Shown here one piece after another: positions 17,594 to 25,307 of a DNA stretch of 64,000 nt. Source of the stretch: Aliiroseovarius sp. F47248L (GTDB taxonomy: Bacteria; Pseudomonadota; Alphaproteobacteria; Rhodobacterales; Rhodobacteraceae); the NCBI RefSeq assembly GCF_023016085.1, contig NZ_JALKBF010000001.1:2875194-2939193 (forward strand), in the 5' to 3' direction. Every line of letters begins with the position of its first letter. Position 1 is the stretch's first letter. The translations under genes were made by a program, and so were the position numbers. Under the pieces are notes generated by a model. It was not told the origin of the DNA. It was given only the letters and a program-made list of their open reading frames with translations, and did not search any database.

Positions 17594-17965
17594 TTAACGT
17601 CGCGCGTCCGGACCACATAAACAAGCAATTGGCTCGGAAATATCCGATTGATAGCTTACTGGGGTCGAAGCAGCTGCAAGTGCGTCCATCTTCTTCGCCA
17701 GTTTAATATCCAAGTTCGTTAGACCGTCGGCGTCGTGCGTCACTAAAGTGACGTCAACAGTTCGATAGACATTGAGCCATTCCGGGTGATGGTTCCACTT
17801 CTCACACCAAATCGCGACGCGGGACATCCAACCCCAAGCCTCTACAAAATTAGAGAAAATATACACCTTCCGGATTGCATCACGGTCCGCGACCGCTCCC
17901 CAACCGACCTCTCCCAACGGGATGAGATGTTCGTGACGTTCTTCGGGTGTCAAAGTATCTGCCAT
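17594..17965 (-). CDS. phhB: 4a-hydroxytetrahydrobiopterin (pterin-4a-carbinolamine) dehydratase
   Basis: A small enzyme that recycles the pterin cofactor of phenylalanine hydroxylase. The core signature is intact: HHPEW (59-63), VYRTVDVTLVTHD and GLTNLDIKLAKKMD. At 123 residues it is some 20 longer than typical because of a C-terminal tail (PVSYQSDISEPIACLCGPD) that I do not recognise. ATG 17965 begins the conserved start; the frame is open to 18169. No phenylalanine hydroxylase is in the window, but the homogentisate locus further on is the downstream end of the same phenylalanine/tyrosine route. Confidence 0.88.
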   Translation of the reverse strand: MADTLTPEERHEHLIPLGEVGWGAVADRDAIRKVYIFSNFVEAWGWMSRVAIWCEKWNHHPEWLNVYRTVDVTLVTHDADGLTNLDIKLAKKMDALAAASTPVSYQSDISEPIACLCGPDARR

Positions 17966-18113
17966 TTTCAGCTTCCTCCACTCAAAGAGTATAACTCGCC
18001 GAACGGCCGACGGATATCTGTGTCTGTTCCGGGCTCTGCGCCTACGTTCATTCAGGAAACACGATATTGTTTTAACTCCGACCTGACTGTCGTGTCCCAA
18101 AGGGCTTGTCACC

Positions 18114-18824
18114 TCAAACATTAAACAACATGCCCACCCCATACGCCAAGCCCGCCGCCGCGCCTCCAATCAACATGGTCTCAAATGCGGATCGCCACCA
18201 TGGGCTAAGGGACCAGTGGCTTTTCAGGGCACCGATTGAAAAGAAGCTGGCCATGGTCATCCAAGCCGAGATGGTGAAGGCACTGTCGAGCTTTAGGATG
18301 AACGGCAGAAGTGGAATCATGCCGGCCACAAGGAAAGACAAGAAGGTGGTCATTGCCGCGCGCATGGGGTGCGGGTCGATGCCGCCCAAACCGTATTCTC
18401 CATCCATCATCAGGTTGATCCAGCGTTCTTTGTCTTGTGTCACTGCGTCTGTCGCGTCGTCCAAAATGCGGTCACTTAGCCCTTTTTGCGCAAGGATTTC
18501 ACGCACTTCGAGCCATTCGCCTTTCGGGTGGATCCGGATGTGTTCTTCTTCGATCTTGCGGATGCGACGATAGTTGTCCTGCTCGGCTTTGGTGCCGGAA
18601 TAGGCAGCAGCAGCCATAGAAAACCCATCGGCCAGCACATTGGCCAAACCCAGAACGACAATGATGAATGGTGACAGTCCAGCCCCCGCCACACCGGCCA
18701 CAATGGCGAAGGTCGTGACCGACCCATCAATGGCCCCATAGACTGCATCGCGCAGCACCCCTTTGCCCGGGGGCGCGCCAATTCGGGCGGTGATTTCCTG
18801 TGGGCTGTGACCGTGATCGGACAT
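18114..18824 (-). CDS. VIT1/CCC1-family iron/manganese transporter
   Basis: A 236-residue membrane protein. TM1 contains GAIDGSVTTFAIVAGVAG, the metal-binding entry of VIT transporters, and TM2 LGLANVLADGFSMAAAAY. A cytosolic helical section (residues ~75-150) rich in Glu and including EEEHIRIHP is followed by three hydrophobic segments. Family role: moving Fe(II) or Mn(II) out of the cytosol. The Shine-Dalgarno sits inside a perfect hairpin directly before the ATG. SoxR lies upstream on the same strand, 89 bases away. Confidence 0.9.
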   Translation of the reverse strand: MSDHGHSPQEITARIGAPPGKGVLRDAVYGAIDGSVTTFAIVAGVAGAGLSPFIIVVLGLANVLADGFSMAAAAYSGTKAEQDNYRRIRKIEEEHIRIHPKGEWLEVREILAQKGLSDRILDDATDAVTQDKERWINLMMDGEYGLGGIDPHPMRAAMTTFLSFLVAGMIPLLPFILKLDSAFTISAWMTMASFFSIGALKSHWSLSPWWRSAFETMLIGGAAAGLAYGVGMLFNV

Positions 18825-18826
18825 GG

Positions 18827-18846
18827 CTGACCTCCGTTGAGGTCAG
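18827..18846 (-). promoter_or_regulatory. Hairpin occluding the VIT-gene Shine-Dalgarno
   Basis: On the minus strand CTGACCTC-AACG-GAGGTCAG forms a perfect 8-bp stem with a 4-base loop, ending two bases before the ATG. The GGAGG ribosome-binding sequence straddles the loop end and the 3' arm, so folding would hide it. There is no T tract, arguing against a terminator. Confidence 0.6.
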
Positions 18847-18913
18847 TTTGCAGCTTGGGGCAATTGCTCGCCTTAAGGCAGATCAAAGCGTACGCGGCCC
18901 AACAGAACGACGC

Positions 18914-19378
18914 TTAGTCTTCTGGTCGAACCGCCTCATCCCCCAGCAAATACCTTGGCCCGGCGCCATTCTCAGCAGCCACATCGTCTGGGTTGTATAG
19001 CGCGCAGCGGTCCAATGACAGGCAGCCACAACCAATGCACCCGTCCAGCTTGTCACGCAGGCGGGTCAGCGCCGCGATCTGGTCATCGAGTTCTGCGCGA
19101 AAATCCTGTGAAATCGCGGTCCAGTCTTTTGCAGTGGGCGTCCGTCCTCGGGGCAGGCGGCCCAGAACTTCGCGAATGCGATCGAGGGTAAAGCCAAACT
19201 TCTGCGCGATCATGACAAAGCTCAACCTGCGGATGTCGGATCGCAGAAATCGCCGTTGCCCACCCGCGTTACGTTCGGGTGCGACCAGCCCCTGGGTTTC
19301 GTAATACCGGATCGCGGACACGGCCAGTCCGGTGCGGTTTGCCAAGGTTCCGATGGAAATTTCGTTTCTACGTTCCAT
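18914..19378 (-). CDS. soxR: Redox-sensitive transcriptional activator SoxR
   Basis: A MerR-family regulator of 154 residues. The N-terminal winged helix (ISIGTLANRTGLAVSAIRYY) is followed by a coiled-coil and the [2Fe-2S] motif CIGCGC...C with Cys114, 117, 119 and 125, diagnostic of SoxR. Oxidation by redox-cycling drugs or nitric oxide activates it. Outside enterobacteria SoxR usually controls detoxification or efflux genes rather than soxS; here a sox box sits in the promoter of the divergent VOC gene. Confidence 0.95.
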   Translation of the reverse strand: MERRNEISIGTLANRTGLAVSAIRYYETQGLVAPERNAGGQRRFLRSDIRRLSFVMIAQKFGFTLDRIREVLGRLPRGRTPTAKDWTAISQDFRAELDDQIAALTRLRDKLDGCIGCGCLSLDRCALYNPDDVAAENGAGPRYLLGDEAVRPED

Positions 19379-19394
19379 ATTTCCTCAAAAAAGC

Positions 19395-19425
19395 TTGAGC
19401 TAAAGTTAGCTTTAGGAATTATCAA
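19395..19425 (+). promoter_or_regulatory. SoxR-type promoter: sox box in a 19-bp spacer
   Basis: -35 TTGAGC (19395-19400) and -10 TATCAA (19420-19425) are separated by 19 bases, the stretched spacing typical of MerR-family promoters. GCTAAAGTTAGCTTTAGG at 19399-19416 agrees with the E. coli sox box CCTCAAGTTAACTTGAGG at 14 of 18 positions and has perfect CTAAAG/CTTTAG arms. Confidence 0.82.
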
Positions 19426-19456
19426 CCGAGTCGCAACGAAGATCAAGGAGGCCAAA

Positions 19457-19834
19457 ATGGCAAATCTAGAGCATGTGAATGTGACTGTAAGCGATCCAAA
19501 GGCGACAGCCGCTTGGTTGGGCGCCGTGTTTGATTGGAAAATCCGTTGGGAAGGCGATGCGATGTCGGGCGGGCATACCGCCCATGTGGGCGATGACAGC
19601 AGCTATGTGGCTCTATACACGCCCAATCGGGTTATCAACGACCCTCAGCATTCCTATACGACCCGCGCTGGTTTGAACCATGTGGGGGTGACGGTGGATG
19701 ATATCGATGCGGTTGAAACGCGGGTGAAGGCGGCCGGGTTCACACCGCATAATCATGGGGATTACGAACCCGGGCGGCGCTTCTATTTTGACGATCATGA
19801 TGGCGTTGAATGGGAAGTGGTATCCTACAACTGA
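19457..19834 (+). CDS. VOC (glyoxalase/bleomycin-resistance fold) family protein
   Basis: A 125-residue protein with two beta-alpha-beta-beta-beta modules: LEHVNVTVSDPKATAAWL and LNHVGVTVDDIDAVETRV. Candidate metal ligands are His6, His75 and Glu120. ATG 19457 follows AAGGAGG with good spacing; the frame opens earlier at 19256 inside soxR. The SoxR-type promoter makes it a likely SoxR target, suggesting a role against redox-active compounds or reactive aldehydes (inference). It resembles lactoylglutathione-lyase-like proteins but substrate cannot be read from sequence. Confidence 0.9.
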   Translation: MANLEHVNVTVSDPKATAAWLGAVFDWKIRWEGDAMSGGHTAHVGDDSSYVALYTPNRVINDPQHSYTTRAGLNHVGVTVDDIDAVETRVKAAGFTPHNHGDYEPGRRFYFDDHDGVEWEVVSYN

Positions 19835-19840
19835 TGAAAC

Positions 19841-19861
19841 GGGGCGGGGTAAACTCGCCCC
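19841..19861 (+). terminator. Weak hairpin after the VOC gene
   Basis: GGGGCG (19841-19846) pairs with CGCCCC (19856-19861) across a 9-base loop; T residues follow only 8 bases later. Possible terminator. Confidence 0.35.
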
Positions 19862-19921
19862 TGTTCACTTTTTGCCCCATCCTCTATGGTCGCCCTAAAT
19901 GCGCGTTCACCGGAGGATAAC

Positions 19922-20710
19922 ATGAGCTTCACCCTGGCCACTTGGAACATCAACTCGGTCCGACTGCGCGAGCCGATCGTGCAGAAGCTTTTGGCCGAAG
20001 AAGGCCCCGATGTGCTGTGCCTTCAGGAATGCAAAAGCCCGGTCGAAAAGATCCCTATGGAAGGCTTTGCCGCTCTTGGGTACACCCATATGGTGGCGCG
20101 TGGGCAGAAGGGTTACAACGGCGTCGCAATCCTGTCGCGCCTGCCGATGAAAGAAGTGGTGAGCTTTGATTTTGCCGGTCTTGACCATGCCCGTCACATC
20201 GCGGGGCAATTGGAAAACGGTGCCACGATCCACAATTTCTATGTGCCTGCAGGTGGTGACGTCCCAGACCGCGATGTGAACGAGAAGTTTGGTCAAAAAC
20301 TCGACTATCTGACCGACATGCGCGACCAGTTCTTTGCAGAGAAACCGAGTAAATCCATTCTTGTGGGAGATCTGAACATTGCCCCACGCGAAGACGATGT
20401 TTGGTCTCACAAGCAGCTTCTGAAAGTGGTCAGCCACACGCCGGTCGAGGTCGAGGCGCTGGCGCAGGTGCAGGACGCCGCGAAATGGGTCGATATCACC
20501 CGCCAAGACATCCCCGAAGGGCAGCTTTATTCATGGTGGAGCTATCGCGCGAAGGATTGGAGTGCTGCAGACAAGGGGCGTCGGCTTGACCACATCTGGG
20601 CCACGCCAGACATTTCGAACGCAGGTCATGCGTCGCGCGTCTTGCGCGATGCACGCGGGTGGGAGAAGCCGTCGGATCACGCACCGGTCTTTGCGACTTT
20701 CGACCTTTAA
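19922..20710 (+). CDS. xth: Exodeoxyribonuclease III
   Basis: A 262-residue Mg-dependent AP endonuclease/3' exonuclease of the Exo III type for base-excision repair. Motifs: TWNINSVR (7-14), LQECK with catalytic Glu37, GDLNIAP, RRLDHIW and the terminal SDHAPV with the catalytic His. ATG 19922 follows GGAGGATAAC; the frame opens at 19886. It stands beside a SoxR-controlled gene, but I see no sox box of its own. Confidence 0.95.
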   Translation: MSFTLATWNINSVRLREPIVQKLLAEEGPDVLCLQECKSPVEKIPMEGFAALGYTHMVARGQKGYNGVAILSRLPMKEVVSFDFAGLDHARHIAGQLENGATIHNFYVPAGGDVPDRDVNEKFGQKLDYLTDMRDQFFAEKPSKSILVGDLNIAPREDDVWSHKQLLKVVSHTPVEVEALAQVQDAAKWVDITRQDIPEGQLYSWWSYRAKDWSAADKGRRLDHIWATPDISNAGHASRVLRDARGWEKPSDHAPVFATFDL

Positions 20711-20764
20711 AACCGTCAGGGCAGGGGGCATATAAGCCTCAACGCATTTGAAGGAGCTTGAGCA

Positions 20765-21673
20765 ATGGAACTCGAACTGGGTGGCGCACCGGCCACAGCT
20801 GATCTGATCAAGGATGTCGGCGAGGCGACCTTCATGCAGGATGTGGTCGAAGCCTCGCAAGAGGTGCCGGTCATTGTCGACTTCTGGGCACCGTGGTGTG
20901 GCCCCTGCAAACAACTTGGCCCTGCATTGGAAGCCGCCGTGACCGAAGCGGGCGGCAGGGTGCGCATGGTCAAGGTAAATGTTGACGAAAACCAGATGAT
21001 CGCAGGCCAATTGCGTGTGCAGTCGATCCCAACCGTCTATGCATTTTGGCAAGGCCAACCTGCTGATGGGTTTCAGGGCGCGCTGCCAGCGTCCGAAGTG
21101 AAAGAGTTCGTCAATCGTGTTGCGGCTTTAGGTGGCGACGCGGATAACGGACTGGCAGATGCCATTGCCGCCGCCGATGAGATGCTGGAAGCTGGTTCAG
21201 TTGAGGACGCAGCCCAAACTTATGCCGCCATTCTTGAAGAAGACCCCAACAATGCCGCTGCTTTTGGCGGATTGGCGCGTGCGCATCTTGCAAAAGGCAA
21301 TGCGGACGAGGCCGAGGCCGTTCTGAATGGTGCCCCTGCAGAAATCTCGGACGCGCCGGAATTGGAAGCCGTTCGGGCAAAGATCGAACTGGCACGTCAG
21401 GCAGAAAGCGCAGGGCCGGTTGCCGAACTGCGTGCCGCTGTAGACGCAAATCCAGACGACCACCAATCCCGGTTTGATCTGGCTGTCGCTTTGAATGCAT
21501 CCGGTGATGTGCAGGCAGCCGTCGATGAACTGTTGGAGCTTTTCCGCAGGGATAGAGACTGGAACGATGCTGCTGCCAAGGCGCAGCTGTTCACAATTTT
21601 CGATGCACTGGATGCGAAAGATCCCATTGCGTTGACTGGCCGGCGCAAGTTGTCGTCGATGATCTTTGTGTGA
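20765..21673 (+). CDS. Thioredoxin-TPR protein (CnoX/YbbN-like)
   Basis: A 302-residue cytosolic protein: an N-terminal thioredoxin domain with active site WCGPC (44-48), then TPR-like helices (residues ~130-290, e.g. AFGGLARAHLAKGNADEAEAV and a second repeat near 225-250). This is the layout of CnoX chaperedoxins, which hold unfolding proteins during oxidative stress. Unlike E. coli CnoX the CxxC is complete, as in Caulobacter, so it could also be a reductant. It starts a tight run with the LON-like and Trm112-like genes. Confidence 0.91.
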   Translation: MELELGGAPATADLIKDVGEATFMQDVVEASQEVPVIVDFWAPWCGPCKQLGPALEAAVTEAGGRVRMVKVNVDENQMIAGQLRVQSIPTVYAFWQGQPADGFQGALPASEVKEFVNRVAALGGDADNGLADAIAAADEMLEAGSVEDAAQTYAAILEEDPNNAAAFGGLARAHLAKGNADEAEAVLNGAPAEISDAPELEAVRAKIELARQAESAGPVAELRAAVDANPDDHQSRFDLAVALNASGDVQAAVDELLELFRRDRDWNDAAAKAQLFTIFDALDAKDPIALTGRRKLSSMIFV

Positions 21674-21700
21674 TCGGTCAAGCCGCGTTAGAGTGGTCTT

Positions 21701-22345
21701 ATGATCTCTGCCGCTGACCTGCCAGATTTTCTGCCTCTTTTCCCGTTGCCGGGTGCGCTGTTGTTGCCGCGCGGTCGGTTGCCCCTGCATGTGTTTGAAC
21801 CGCGATATCTTGCGATGTTCGATGATGCGTTGAAGACGCCCGAGCGTTTGATCGGGATGATCCAGCCCATGGGCGACAACGATCAGGATGCGGCCCGGTT
21901 ACACGCTATCGGGTGTGCTGGACGCATCACCTCGTTCACCGAAACCGAGGATGGGCGTTATATGATCACGCTGACCGGCATTTCGCGCTTTCGCCTTGGC
22001 GCGGTGCAGGAGGGGTTCACGCCCTATCTGCGCACTGAAGCCGGTTGGCGCAGTTTTGATCGCGATCTTGGCCAACCCGAACATGATCCAGATTTGGACC
22101 GAGACGCATTTTTCAAGCTGCTTGAGCGGTATTTCGAACTGGAAGAGCTGCAAACTGATTGGGACAGTCTGCAAACCGCGGAAGACGAGTTGATGATCAA
22201 CGCCCTGTCGATGTTGTGTCCGTTTGATCCTGAAGATAAGCAGGCGTTGCTTGTGGCGCCGTCCCTGAGCACCCGCCGCGAGACCTTGGTCACGTTGATG
22301 GAATTTTCCCTGCGCCAAGGTGTGGGTAAGGAGAAAGTGCAATGA
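21701..22345 (+). CDS. LON-protease N-terminal (substrate-binding) domain protein
   Basis: A 214-residue stand-alone version of the Lon N-domain, with [23 protein letters not shown] near the start and [23 protein letters not shown] in the middle. It has no AAA+ ATPase and no Ser-Lys protease. The role is unknown; it may be a substrate adaptor. The stop overlaps the Trm112-like ATG (ATGA). Constant neighbours in related genomes are the thioredoxin-TPR and Trm112-like genes. Confidence 0.88.
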   Translation: MISAADLPDFLPLFPLPGALLLPRGRLPLHVFEPRYLAMFDDALKTPERLIGMIQPMGDNDQDAARLHAIGCAGRITSFTETEDGRYMITLTGISRFRLGAVQEGFTPYLRTEAGWRSFDRDLGQPEHDPDLDRDAFFKLLERYFELEELQTDWDSLQTAEDELMINALSMLCPFDPEDKQALLVAPSLSTRRETLVTLMEFSLRQGVGKEKVQ

Positions 22346-22533
22346 CTGAGGCGCCCACCACAGAATTTGACCGCCGCATGATCGAAGCGCTGGTTTGTCC
22401 CGTTACACAAACGGTGCTGCGCTATGATGCTGAAAAACAAGAGCTTGTATCGAAAGCGGCGCGCCTGGCGTTTCCGATCCGAGGCGGTATTCCGGTGATG
22501 TTGGTGGACGAAGCGCGCAAGATCGAAGACTGA
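22342..22533 (+). CDS. Trm112-family (YcaR-like) small protein lacking zinc cysteines
   Basis: A 63-residue protein of the UPF0434/Trm112 fold: [13 protein letters not shown], then [11 protein letters not shown], the family ending. In E. coli YcaR the first motif is CPVC and a further Cys sits in ELICK. Here these are CPVT and ELVSK, so only Cys19 remains and the zinc site is probably lost. In eukaryotes Trm112 activates methyltransferases; bacterial roles are unclear. It overlaps the LON-like gene by 4 bases and converges with the UbiH-type gene 4 bases away. Confidence 0.88.
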   Translation: MTEAPTTEFDRRMIEALVCPVTQTVLRYDAEKQELVSKAARLAFPIRGGIPVMLVDEARKIED

Positions 22534-22537
22534 CGCA

Positions 22538-23764
22538 CTAGATCTGGCGACCTTGCAGCAATCGCGGCAGATCGCCGGTCAGACCGGCCGCTTCACGAAT
22601 AAATCCCCGGCGCAGACCCGGCATCGCATTCACAACACCCAACCCCAGATCGCGCACCGTTCGCAAAATCGGGTTGTCATTTGAAAACAGACGGTTGGTG
22701 GCTTCCGTCACGGCCACCATCTGGGCCACATCAAACCGGCGCCACTGCTGATATCGTTCCAGCACATCAAGACGACCGATGTCCTCACCACGACGGCGGG
22801 CATGGGTCAGCACTTCGGCCAGCGCGGCCACATCTTTTAGGCCTGCGTTCAAACCTTGCCCCGCAATCGGGTGCAAACCGTGCGCTGCATCGCCCACCAG
22901 CGCCAGACGTTCTGCGAAAAAGGTATTCGCGACGGTCAGGTTCAAGGGATACGTAAATCGCTTGCCCGCAAGGCTGATCTGGCCAAGGAACGACCCGAAG
23001 CGAGGGCGCAGCTCCTCAAGATACCCGTCATCTTCCAGCGCATGAATGCGGGCAGCTTCCGCATGGGTTTCGGTCCATACAATCGAACTTTGATTGCCTG
23101 GCAGCGGCAAAATAGCCAGCGGGCCAGAAGGCATAAAGAACTGATGCGCTGCCCCGCGATGCGGCAGCTCATGGTCGATCGCACACACCAGCGAGGTTTG
23201 CCCGTAATCGTGTCCAAACCGCCCGATACCAGCCCGTTCCGCTGTGCCGGACCGCCGTCCGTCACACCCAACGACAATGCACCCCGATAGGCGTTTGCCC
23301 GAGGCGAGCGTCAGCGCGACCGTGGCCGGTCCGATCATTTGTTCGACCACAGTTTCTTGATCCAGAAGGGTCACTTTCGGATGGGCTTCGACGGCGTCGA
23401 TCAGGGCGCGTGACAGGAATCGGTCTTCGACCATGTATCCCATTGGACCTTCGTCGATCTCGGCGTGATCGAACTCTAACACAAACGGGCCGGGGCCTTC
23501 GCCCGGCCGACCGTCCGAGATGCGAATATCCAGCAAGGGTTGAGCATTGGGTGCAACCGTGGGCCAGACGCCTATGGCTGACAAAAGCCGTTGCGACGCG
23601 AGTGCCAACGCATAGCCGCGCCCGTCAAAATCATCACCAGCACGCGCATCTTTAGGCAGCGCGTCGATAATGGTGACGGTAAAGCCAGTATCGGCCAACG
23701 CAAGCGCCAAAGCCGGGCCATTCAATCCTCCACCTACGATCAGAATATCGGCATCAAGTTTCAT
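22538..23764 (-). CDS. UbiH/UbiF/VisC/COQ6-family FAD-dependent hydroxylase
   Basis: A 408-residue aromatic-ring hydroxylase of the ubiquinone-biosynthesis group. FAD motifs are complete: GGGLNGPALALALAD near the start, the GCDGRRS segment in the middle, and GDAAHGLHPIAGQGLNAG near residue 290. Alphaproteobacteria often use one UbiL/UbiH-like enzyme for several ring positions, so the exact carbon hydroxylated cannot be assigned. The frame opens at 23971, but ATG 23764 starts the Rossmann fold. Divergent from the amidase, 84 bases apart. Confidence 0.9.
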   Translation of the reverse strand: MKLDADILIVGGGLNGPALALALADTGFTVTIIDALPKDARAGDDFDGRGYALALASQRLLSAIGVWPTVAPNAQPLLDIRISDGRPGEGPGPFVLEFDHAEIDEGPMGYMVEDRFLSRALIDAVEAHPKVTLLDQETVVEQMIGPATVALTLASGKRLSGCIVVGCDGRRSGTAERAGIGRFGHDYGQTSLVCAIDHELPHRGAAHQFFMPSGPLAILPLPGNQSSIVWTETHAEAARIHALEDDGYLEELRPRFGSFLGQISLAGKRFTYPLNLTVANTFFAERLALVGDAAHGLHPIAGQGLNAGLKDVAALAEVLTHARRRGEDIGRLDVLERYQQWRRFDVAQMVAVTEATNRLFSNDNPILRTVRDLGLGVVNAMPGLRRGFIREAAGLTGDLPRLLQGRQI

Positions 23765-23848
23765 ATTGCCTTTTTGAACCCGTTGACGGGGATTGTCCAT
23801 GTGCGCAACCGCCGCTACCGTCTCCATCATGCAGGACGGGAGGGATTG

Positions 23849-25177
23849 ATGAACAACCAGTGGCTGACCATGAGCATGGGCGATCTGGGGCGGGGGATCA
23901 GTGTGGGCGACATAGACCCTGTTGCGCTGACTGAAACCTATCTGGGCGCGATCAAAGCGCATAAATTTCAAGATCGCATCTATGCGCGACTTACCGAATC
24001 CCGTGCACTGGCCGAAGCAGAGGCCGCGTCAAAGCGGGCTGCGTCTGGGCATCGTCTGGGCTTGCTGGACGGGGTGCCGATCAGTTGGAAAGACTTGTTT
24101 GATACGGCTGGTGTTGCGACCGAAGCGGGGTCCGCGCTGTTGAAGGACCGCGTGCCGAAACGCGATGCCGAGGTTTTGCGCAATGCCACCGCGCAGGGAC
24201 TTGTCTGCCTTGGCAAAACACACATGAGCGAGCTTGCCTTCTCGGGCCTTGGATTGAACCCTGTGACGGCGACCAGCCCTTGCGTGAACGACTATGACGC
24301 GGTTTCTGGCGGGTCCAGCTCAGGTGCGGCGACCTCGGTGGCGTTCGGTTTAGCAGCTGGGGCGGTGGGGTCTGATACGGGTGGATCGGTGCGCATTCCA
24401 GCGGCTTGGAATGACCTTGTGGGGTTGAAAACCACCTCGGGTCGGGTGTCATCAAAGGGTGTTGTGCCCCTAGCGGCGCGGTTCGATACGGTGGGGCCGC
24501 TGTGCCGCACTGTGGAAGATACCGCACTGATGCTGGCCGTGATGGAGGGCCGGATTGCTGTGGATCTGCGAGGTGCCAGTTTAAAAGGCACTCGTCTGTT
24601 GGTTTTGGAAAACGGGCTGCAGGGCGCGCGTGGTGACCCGTCCGCCGGGTTCGAAAGCGCCATAGGGCGCCTGATGGACGGGGGGGCCGTGGTTCGTCGC
24701 GCTCATTCAGCTATTGTGGACGAAGCGCTCGCCATGTCCGGCGTGTTGTTCACAACCGAGGCATACGCCACATGGCAAGACGAGATCGAAGCGCGCCCGG
24801 ACTTGATGTTTTCCGAAGTTCTTGAACGATTTCGCGCGGGCGGGCAGTTCTCTGGCGCGGAGTATGTTCGGGCGTGGCAACGGCTGGACCAGATCCGTGA
24901 TGAGTATCACGCCGCGATTGCCGGTTATGACGCCGTAGTGATGCCGACTTCGCCCATCATGCCGCCCATTGTTGAGCGTCTGCTGGAAGATCATCACTAT
25001 TACGTCGAAGAAAACCTGTGGGCGCTGCGCAATACCCGCATCGGTAATCTGATGGGGTCCTGTGGCCTGAGCCTGCCAACGGGCTTGCCATCCACCGGGA
25101 TAATGCTGTTGGGCGCACCTATGGCCGAGGAACGATTGTTGCGATTGGGGGCGGCAGCCGAGGCCGTGTTGGCCTAA
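23849..25177 (+). CDS. Amidase-signature family hydrolase
   Basis: A 442-residue amidase with the Ser-cisSer-Lys triad visible as Lys81 (SWKDLF), Ser156 (GGSSSGA) and Ser180 (DTGGSVRIPA), with the spacing (75 and 24) of Rhodococcus amidase. Family members include GatA and many catabolic amidases; without gatB/gatC beside it a catabolic or biosynthetic amidase is more likely. ATG 23849 follows GGGAGGG; the frame opens at 23591 inside the divergent gene. Confidence 0.9.
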   Translation: MNNQWLTMSMGDLGRGISVGDIDPVALTETYLGAIKAHKFQDRIYARLTESRALAEAEAASKRAASGHRLGLLDGVPISWKDLFDTAGVATEAGSALLKDRVPKRDAEVLRNATAQGLVCLGKTHMSELAFSGLGLNPVTATSPCVNDYDAVSGGSSSGAATSVAFGLAAGAVGSDTGGSVRIPAAWNDLVGLKTTSGRVSSKGVVPLAARFDTVGPLCRTVEDTALMLAVMEGRIAVDLRGASLKGTRLLVLENGLQGARGDPSAGFESAIGRLMDGGAVVRRAHSAIVDEALAMSGVLFTTEAYATWQDEIEARPDLMFSEVLERFRAGGQFSGAEYVRAWQRLDQIRDEYHAAIAGYDAVVMPTSPIMPPIVERLLEDHHYYVEENLWALRNTRIGNLMGSCGLSLPTGLPSTGIMLLGAPMAEERLLRLGAAAEAVLA

Positions 25178-25307
25178 AAGCCACAACCGTATGTCACAAC
25201 CACCGAAAATCGCGGCGTTTTTCTGGACCCGCCACAGATTGCGAGCTATCCTTGGTTCAAACGGGGCGAAATGATCCCGAGATCTGAGGCAGTATAGTGA
25301 CGTTCCA

